A stretch of 64,000 nucleotides of DNA from Pseudopedobacter alpinus (lineage in GTDB: Bacteria; Bacteroidota; Bacteroidia; Sphingobacteriales; Sphingobacteriaceae). This document shows, one piece after another, positions 59,858 to 64,000 of this stretch (within the stretch, counting starts at the first letter, position 1; every line of letters starts with the position of its first letter). Made by a program: the position numbers and the translations under genes. The notes under the pieces were generated by a model. It saw nothing but the letters and a program-made list of their open reading frames with translations. It did no database searches and was not told the origin of the DNA. The stretch is from positions 1 to 64,000 of the forward strand of contig NZ_JBHULV010000016.1 of assembly GCF_042684645.1 (NCBI RefSeq), read 5' to 3'.

Positions 59858-60460
59858 ATGGCAGTATATAGATTTAGGATAAGTTTTGAAGATTACGACG
59901 AAGTAATTAGGGAAATTGATATCAAATCAAACCAAACTTTTAAGGATTTACATTTTTTCTTTCTAACCAAAATTGGTTACGACCCAGAAAAATCATCTTC
60001 TTTTTACGTAAGTAACGACCAATGGATTAAAAACGAGGAGTTGGCCTATTTGCCAAATCAACGTAAAATAGACAATGGAGTTGCTTTAATTGAAAACTCG
60101 AAATTCAGTAAATTCATTGATGATCCACATCAAAAATTTTACTATATCTATAACTTTGAAAAACCTTATGAATTTCATGTTGAGTTAATTAAAATTTTAG
60201 ATAACGACCCTACTAAAGAATTCCCAAGCTTGTTTAAAGCAGTTGGAGAAGCACCAAAAATATTTGTGCCATTTATTGCCCCAGATGATGATTTTATTGG
60301 TGATGATAACGAAGACATTATTGATGATAGCGACATTGCTATTGCGGATGAAGATGAATTAGACGGTTTAAATACGGATACAGAAGGTGAAGAGGAAGAA
60401 AATGATGATGAATTTGCTGATGATTTTTCTGATTCTGAGGAATATGACGATCGAGACTAA
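59858..60460 (+). CDS. PF07929-type (IS1096 TnpR-like) protein with acidic tail
   Basis: The 200-residue protein opens with YRFRISFEDYDEVIREIDIKSNQTFKDLHFFFLTKIGYD, the pattern of the plasmid pRiA4b/IS1096 passenger family. Its last 55 residues are almost all Asp and Glu. No transposase or inverted ends are near, so it is not part of an insertion element here. The function is unknown. It lies between cca and miaA. Confidence 0.75.
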   Translation: MAVYRFRISFEDYDEVIREIDIKSNQTFKDLHFFFLTKIGYDPEKSSSFYVSNDQWIKNEELAYLPNQRKIDNGVALIENSKFSKFIDDPHQKFYYIYNFEKPYEFHVELIKILDNDPTKEFPSLFKAVGEAPKIFVPFIAPDDDFIGDDNEDIIDDSDIAIADEDELDGLNTDTEGEEEENDDEFADDFSDSEEYDDRD

Positions 60461-60485
60461 TTAGGTATTTGGCTTGAAAAAATTG

Positions 60486-60572
60486 GGCATTCGAGCGGGC
60501 TTTCCGCTCATACTGCTCAAAGCATTAGCCACTGGCTAGTATCCGCTACTATCCCTAATGCAAAATTAAATT
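60486..60572. repeat. REP-like intergenic element, copy 2 (inverted relative to copy 1)
   Basis: GAGCGGGCTTTCCGCTC hairpin (60493-60509), TAGCC/GGCTA hairpin (60526-60538), then TCCGCTACTATCCCTAATG. The minus strand matches 55741-55800 part by part. It is followed at about 60643-60688 by a degenerate CTCCGTGT/CTTTGTGTCCTTTGTG word element, another style that recurs in Bacteroidota intergenic DNA. Confidence 0.65.
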
Positions 60573-60694
60573 TATCCCTTAAGCTCAATCACTTCTTAGA
60601 ACTCTTTTTTGAAAAAATAAAACTATAGTAATATTATAAAACTCTGTACACTCCGTGTTTTATCTTTGTGTCCTTTGTGTTTAAAACATAAGAT

Positions 60695-61609
60695 TTGAGC
60701 CAAAAACGAAAAACACTAATAGTTATAGCAGGCCCAACAGCCATTGGCAAAACAGCTTTAGCTATACAGCTTGCTCAATATTTCAATACTGAAATTATCT
60801 CGGCAGATTCTCGGCAATTTTATAAAGAAATGAGTATTGGTACCGCAAAGCCTAATACTTCAGAATTAGCACAAGCAAAACATCATTTCGTAAATTCACA
60901 TTCTGTAAAACAAGATTATAACGTTGGCGATTATGAAAAAGAGGCTATAATATGTTTAAATAAAATCTTTGATAAAGATAATATAGCCATTATGGTTGGT
61001 GGTTCTGGCTTATTTATTAACGCTATATTATATGGTTTTGACGAACTACCTAAAGCTTCAGAAGAATTAAGAAATCAACTTAATCAAAGTCTTTTAAATG
61101 AAGGCTTAACTCCCTTACAGGCTCAACTTAAAGAATTAGATCCGCAATATTACCAAGAAGTTGACATTCATAACCCCCAACGTATTATTAGGGCTTTAGA
61201 AGTTTGTTTAAGTACTGGCAAAACTTTTACATCTTTCCGTAATAAAAATCCAAAAAAAAGAAATTTCAATACCTTACTTATAGGTTTAAATACTAATAGA
61301 GAAATTTTGTATCAAAGAATTAACCATCGAGTAGATTTAATGTTGCAAGAAGGATTAATTGAAGAAGTTAAATCACTTACAGAATACCAACATTTAAATG
61401 CACTTAAAACTGTTGGCTATTCTGAAATTTTTAGGTACTTAAATAAAGAATGGACTTTAGAAGAAGCCGTTGAAAAACTGAAACAAAACACAAGAAATTT
61501 TGCCAAAAGACAAATTACATGGTTCAAAAAAAATGAAGGTATTATTTGGTTTGAACCTTCAGAATCAGAAAAAATCATTTCTTTTATAGAAGAAAAGCTA
61601 AGCGAATAA
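60695..61609 (+). CDS. miaA: tRNA dimethylallyltransferase (TTG start)
   Basis: The 304-residue protein has P-loop AGPTAIGKTALAIQLA (about 12-27), SADSRQFYKEMSIGTAKP (about 38-55), VGGSGLFINAILYG and the C-terminal TVGYSEIFRYL. It prenylates A37 of tRNAs. An in-frame stop ends at 60691, so TTG 60695 is the first possible start and gives the expected N-terminus. Confidence 0.94.
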   Translation: MSQKRKTLIVIAGPTAIGKTALAIQLAQYFNTEIISADSRQFYKEMSIGTAKPNTSELAQAKHHFVNSHSVKQDYNVGDYEKEAIICLNKIFDKDNIAIMVGGSGLFINAILYGFDELPKASEELRNQLNQSLLNEGLTPLQAQLKELDPQYYQEVDIHNPQRIIRALEVCLSTGKTFTSFRNKNPKKRNFNTLLIGLNTNREILYQRINHRVDLMLQEGLIEEVKSLTEYQHLNALKTVGYSEIFRYLNKEWTLEEAVEKLKQNTRNFAKRQITWFKKNEGIIWFEPSESEKIISFIEEKLSE

Positions 61610-61612
61610 TTG

Positions 61613-62086
61613 ATGAACAAATTAAGTAAACAAACAACTGCCAGCACAACAGGTTTACTAATTGGATTAGTTTTAGGTTTTTTAATTGGCTTAGCCATGT
61701 TTAAGGCTACGCCAAAATCTGAAAGAAGTATTGTTTTTCCTTATGCTGTAGGTATTGGAGTAATGTTAACCACAATTGTAGGCTATAAAATAGGCGCAGT
61801 TAATGATAAAGAAACTTACAGAGATATATTTTTAGGCATTAAACATATTAACACACAGCACTTAAATAATGCTGGAGAATGGGTAATTCAAAGCAGTTGG
61901 AAAGAGTATAGCGGCAAAGAAAACACTTTAAAAACTACCGTACTAGATGGCGAAATGGTAAGTATTTATAACGATGTTGTGATTTCAAATCATGGCTATG
62001 CTACAAACAGCAGAAGCGCCTCTAAAACCCATGAAGAAGTTAAAACTGATTTAATTCAAAAATTGAAAGACAGTTTTGAAGTTTAA
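61613..62086 (+). CDS. Membrane protein of unknown function
   Basis: The 157-residue protein has two transmembrane segments near the start (about 12-30 and 41-59), then a soluble domain of about 95 residues with no motif I recognise (GEWVIQSSWKEYSGKENTLKT). ATG 61613 is used; TTG 61610 is directly before it. It starts 3 bases after miaA and converges with the bestrophin gene, overlapping by 4 bases. Confidence 0.6.
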   Translation: MNKLSKQTTASTTGLLIGLVLGFLIGLAMFKATPKSERSIVFPYAVGIGVMLTTIVGYKIGAVNDKETYRDIFLGIKHINTQHLNNAGEWVIQSSWKEYSGKENTLKTTVLDGEMVSIYNDVVISNHGYATNSRSASKTHEEVKTDLIQKLKDSFEV

Positions 62087-62943
62087 TCTAATATCTCTTT
62101 TACATGCTTTTTAATATTTTTACAGATAGAATCTATCGGTAAATCGTTAGCATCAGTTCCAAAAGGGTTTTCAATTTCTTCTGCTATAAGCTCTAAACTT
62201 GCAAAAGCATATAAAATAAATACCACCACAGGGATAATAAAATACCCCAAACTAAATACCCAACCAAAGGGTAATGTCATCACAAAAAAGAAAATGAATT
62301 TTTTTATAAAAACACTGTAAGAAAAGGGAATTGGAGTATTTTTAATTCGTTCACAAGCTCCACAAATATCTGTAAATGATGTTAGTTCTCCATTTAAAAT
62401 ATACATTTGCTCTACTGATAGTTTGTTTTCTTGCTGTAATTTATAAGCCTTTTCATAAATGGCTGATGCAATTTGATTAGGTAAATGATGCTCTTTATGT
62501 AAATCTAAAACTGGGTCAATTTCATGATAGTCTTCATTTTCTCTAAGGTGGTTTTTAAGCGCAAAAGCAAAATTAGAAATCATTATCGTAAAGTATTTAC
62601 GATCTTCAGCATCAACCAAATAGGCATGTAACTTAATTGCTAAATTTCTTGATGAATTGGTTAAAGCTCCCCATTGTTTACGTCCTTCCCACCATCTATC
62701 ATAGGCTGTGTTTGTTCTAAAAACCAACAAAAGAGAAATTACAAAACCTAAAATACCATGCATTAAACTCAAGTTTTTAACATAGCTACTATCGGCTAAG
62801 TTCCAATATTCTAACTCTAAATAAGCAAGTGCTCCTGCATAAATGCTCACAGCAATCATTAATGGAACTAATTTTCTAAAAGTATCGGCTTTATGTACTC
62901 TAAAAATAAAGGTAAACCACTCTTTAGGGTTATAGTTAATCAT
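62083..62943 (-). CDS. Bestrophin-family ion channel
   Basis: The 286-residue membrane protein has the family motifs WFTFIFRVHKADTFRKLVPL, LVFRTNTAYDRWWEGRKQWG (about 78-97) and the C-terminal IENPFGTDANDLPIDSICKNI. Bacterial members are pentameric, channel-forming and pass small ions. Four main hydrophobic segments are visible. It is monocistronic. Confidence 0.9.
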   Translation of the reverse strand: MINYNPKEWFTFIFRVHKADTFRKLVPLMIAVSIYAGALAYLELEYWNLADSSYVKNLSLMHGILGFVISLLLVFRTNTAYDRWWEGRKQWGALTNSSRNLAIKLHAYLVDAEDRKYFTIMISNFAFALKNHLRENEDYHEIDPVLDLHKEHHLPNQIASAIYEKAYKLQQENKLSVEQMYILNGELTSFTDICGACERIKNTPIPFSYSVFIKKFIFFFVMTLPFGWVFSLGYFIIPVVVFILYAFASLELIAEEIENPFGTDANDLPIDSICKNIKKHVKEILD

Positions 62944-62989
62944 TTATGTGTTTTTAATAGGTTAAACTAATTTTTTCAAAAATACAAAA

Positions 62990-63026
62990 TTAAAAAAGTC
63001 GGTAGCTAATTAAAACTACCGACTTT
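62990..63026 (-). terminator. Terminator of the M1 peptidase gene
   Basis: A perfect 11-bp stem (AAAGTCGGTAG and complement), a ten-base loop and a T run when read leftward, 18 bases after the stop. Confidence 0.82.
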
Positions 63027-63043
63027 ATATACTAAGTTTAACA

Positions 63044-64000
63044 TTATTTTTGAGCTTCTTGCATTGGGTTTCCACCTGTAGAACTTCCTCTAATTACCTC
63101 TCTTTGTTTAAAAATTTCAAACTTTGTAGGCTCGTAGCTTCTTGGGAAACTATTATTACTTGTGTCAATATCTGCTGTTTCTAAATACGGATCTAATTTA
63201 ACAGATACCATTTGTTTAGATTTTGCAAACACTTTAGTTACCTTATTCTCATCTTTACGCCAAATGTAAGCAGGTACTTTTTCTACTTCTTTTGTACCGT
63301 CAGTAAAAGTCCACTCTAAAATAATTGGCATTGGCAAGCCACCTTTATTAGAAAAATCTATTTCATAAAAGTTCACCTTGCTATCATAAATCTTTTTCTC
63401 AGCAGCATTTAAACCAGCGTAATATTTATTGAACGCATCTTTATCAGCCTGGCTAACAGCAAATCTATCCCATTTATTGTAAAAATCATTTAAACTAGGG
63501 TCTGTTTCATTCGCAAATTTAATTCCCTCTTTACGGTTACGCTCCCTACTAATTACATAAGCATTATCATCATAAGCTTTACGAGAAAGCTCATTTTCAA
63601 CCTCTGGGTTTTTAGTATCCATGCGGTAATAACTTATATTATCAATAGAGATATCAACCGCATCAGTTCCATAAAACCAACCTCTCCAGAACCAATCTAA
63701 GTCAACTGCACTTGCATCTTCCATGGTTCTAAAAAAATCTGCCGGAGTTGGGTGCTTAAAAGCCCAACGTTTGGCATATTCTTTAAAAGCATAATCAAAC
63801 AGTTCACGCCCCATAATGGTTTCTCGCAAAATATTTAAACCAGTTGCAGGCTTTCCGTATGCATTTGGTCCAAAATTGGCTATGTTTTCAGAGTTAGTCA
63901 TTATTGGCTCTAATTGTTCTTTTGGCATTTTCATGTAATCAACAATTAAATGCGCTGGCCCTCTTCTAGATGGGTAGTTATTATCAAACTCTTGCTCGGC
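63044..64000 (-). CDS. M1 family metallopeptidase (C-terminal part, runs off the window)
   Basis: The frame is still open at base 64000, so the first visible codon is internal; the 318 visible residues form the C-terminal half. They include AHLIVDYMKMPK, FGPNAYGKPATGLNILRETIMG, FKEYAKRWAFKHPTPADFFRTMEDAS and DLDWFWRGWFYGTD, all typical of gluzincin aminopeptidases after the HExxH site. The metal site itself lies outside. A late part (DGTKEVEKVPAYIWRKDENKVTKVF) forms a beta-rich extra domain. It is probably a secreted peptidase. Confidence 0.85.
   Translation of the reverse strand, partial: AEQEFDNNYPSRRGPAHLIVDYMKMPKEQLEPIMTNSENIANFGPNAYGKPATGLNILRETIMGRELFDYAFKEYAKRWAFKHPTPADFFRTMEDASAVDLDWFWRGWFYGTDAVDISIDNISYYRMDTKNPEVENELSRKAYDDNAYVISRERNRKEGIKFANETDPSLNDFYNKWDRFAVSQADKDAFNKYYAGLNAAEKKIYDSKVNFYEIDFSNKGGLPMPIILEWTFTDGTKEVEKVPAYIWRKDENKVTKVFAKSKQMVSVKLDPYLETADIDTSNNSFPRSYEPTKFEIFKQREVIRGSSTGGNPMQEAQK

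Noticed and set aside
59858..60460. PF07929-type gene as evidence for an insertion sequence
   Set aside because: No transposase, terminal inverted repeats or target duplication are seen around it; it is treated as an ordinary chromosomal gene.

Overview
The window looks like chromosomal DNA of a Bacteroidota bacterium, most likely family Sphingobacteriaceae (Pedobacter-like). The base composition is AT-rich. Most promoters that can be recognised carry the Bacteroidota -7 box TAnnTTTG, and Shine-Dalgarno sequences are largely absent. Family-typical genes include a SprB-repeat surface protein, the ftsX-DUF3098-uppP-truB-ribF block, a DnaE fused to a proofreading exonuclease, a TamA/TamB pair whose TamA is a lipoprotein, and several ECF sigma/anti-sigma pairs. 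No rRNA, tRNA, CRISPR array, insertion sequence or prophage was recognised.

Layout. 1-3588: the N-terminal part of a giant Gly-rich, SprB-repeat secreted protein on the minus strand. 3.9-6.1 kb: ECF sigma, membrane anti-sigma-like protein and outer-membrane barrel. 6.2-15.0 kb: assimilatory sulfate reduction (an ABC ATPase, sulfite reductase, a siroheme-synthase/TauE fusion, cysH, cysD, cysN) with a complete HigBA toxin-antitoxin module wedged in the middle. A leader with a terminator hairpin sits just before the sulfite reductase start codon. 15.1-17.9 kb: accessory genes (an AAA/DUF4143 ATPase behind tandem palindromes, a LysE exporter, a secreted protein). 17.9-21.8 kb: the cell envelope/tRNA/flavin block on the minus strand. 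22.1-24.9 kb: stress genes (DUF892, Ohr) and gnd. 25.0-32.6 kb: an RND efflux operon with three consecutive TetR regulators. 32.7-41.9 kb: crtZ, murB, an orphan ECF sigma, dnaE, a frame-disrupted gene and an M20 amidohydrolase. 42.0-44.3 kb: a VapB/broken VapC pair, then an anti-sigma/sigma pair divergent from a DUF6249 gene. 44.3-51.7 kb: tamA-tamB. 51.8-64.0 kb: mostly housekeeping genes (trxA, OmpH, guanine deaminase, dapD, tsaC, csp, cca, miaA), a bestrophin and the C-terminal part of an M1 peptidase.

How the genes work together. CysD/CysN activate sulfate to APS, CysH reduces APS to sulfite, and the sulfite reductase makes sulfide with siroheme. The fusion protein may supply siroheme and move sulfite or another sulfur anion. 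The ECF genes at 3.9 kb and 43.7 kb, and the DUF6249 gene, share a promoter pattern TG(C/T)AACC-N17-(A/G)TCTT, which points to autoregulated ECF regulons.

Most notable: the sulfite-reductase leader; the two near-identical ECF promoters facing away from each other; the HigBA module with a near-perfect 24-bp operator inside the cys cluster; the tandem palindromes before the DUF4143 ATPase; three small accessory genes that each appear to lack one base; and several families of intergenic word-like or REP-like repeats, one of which may have entered ribF in frame.
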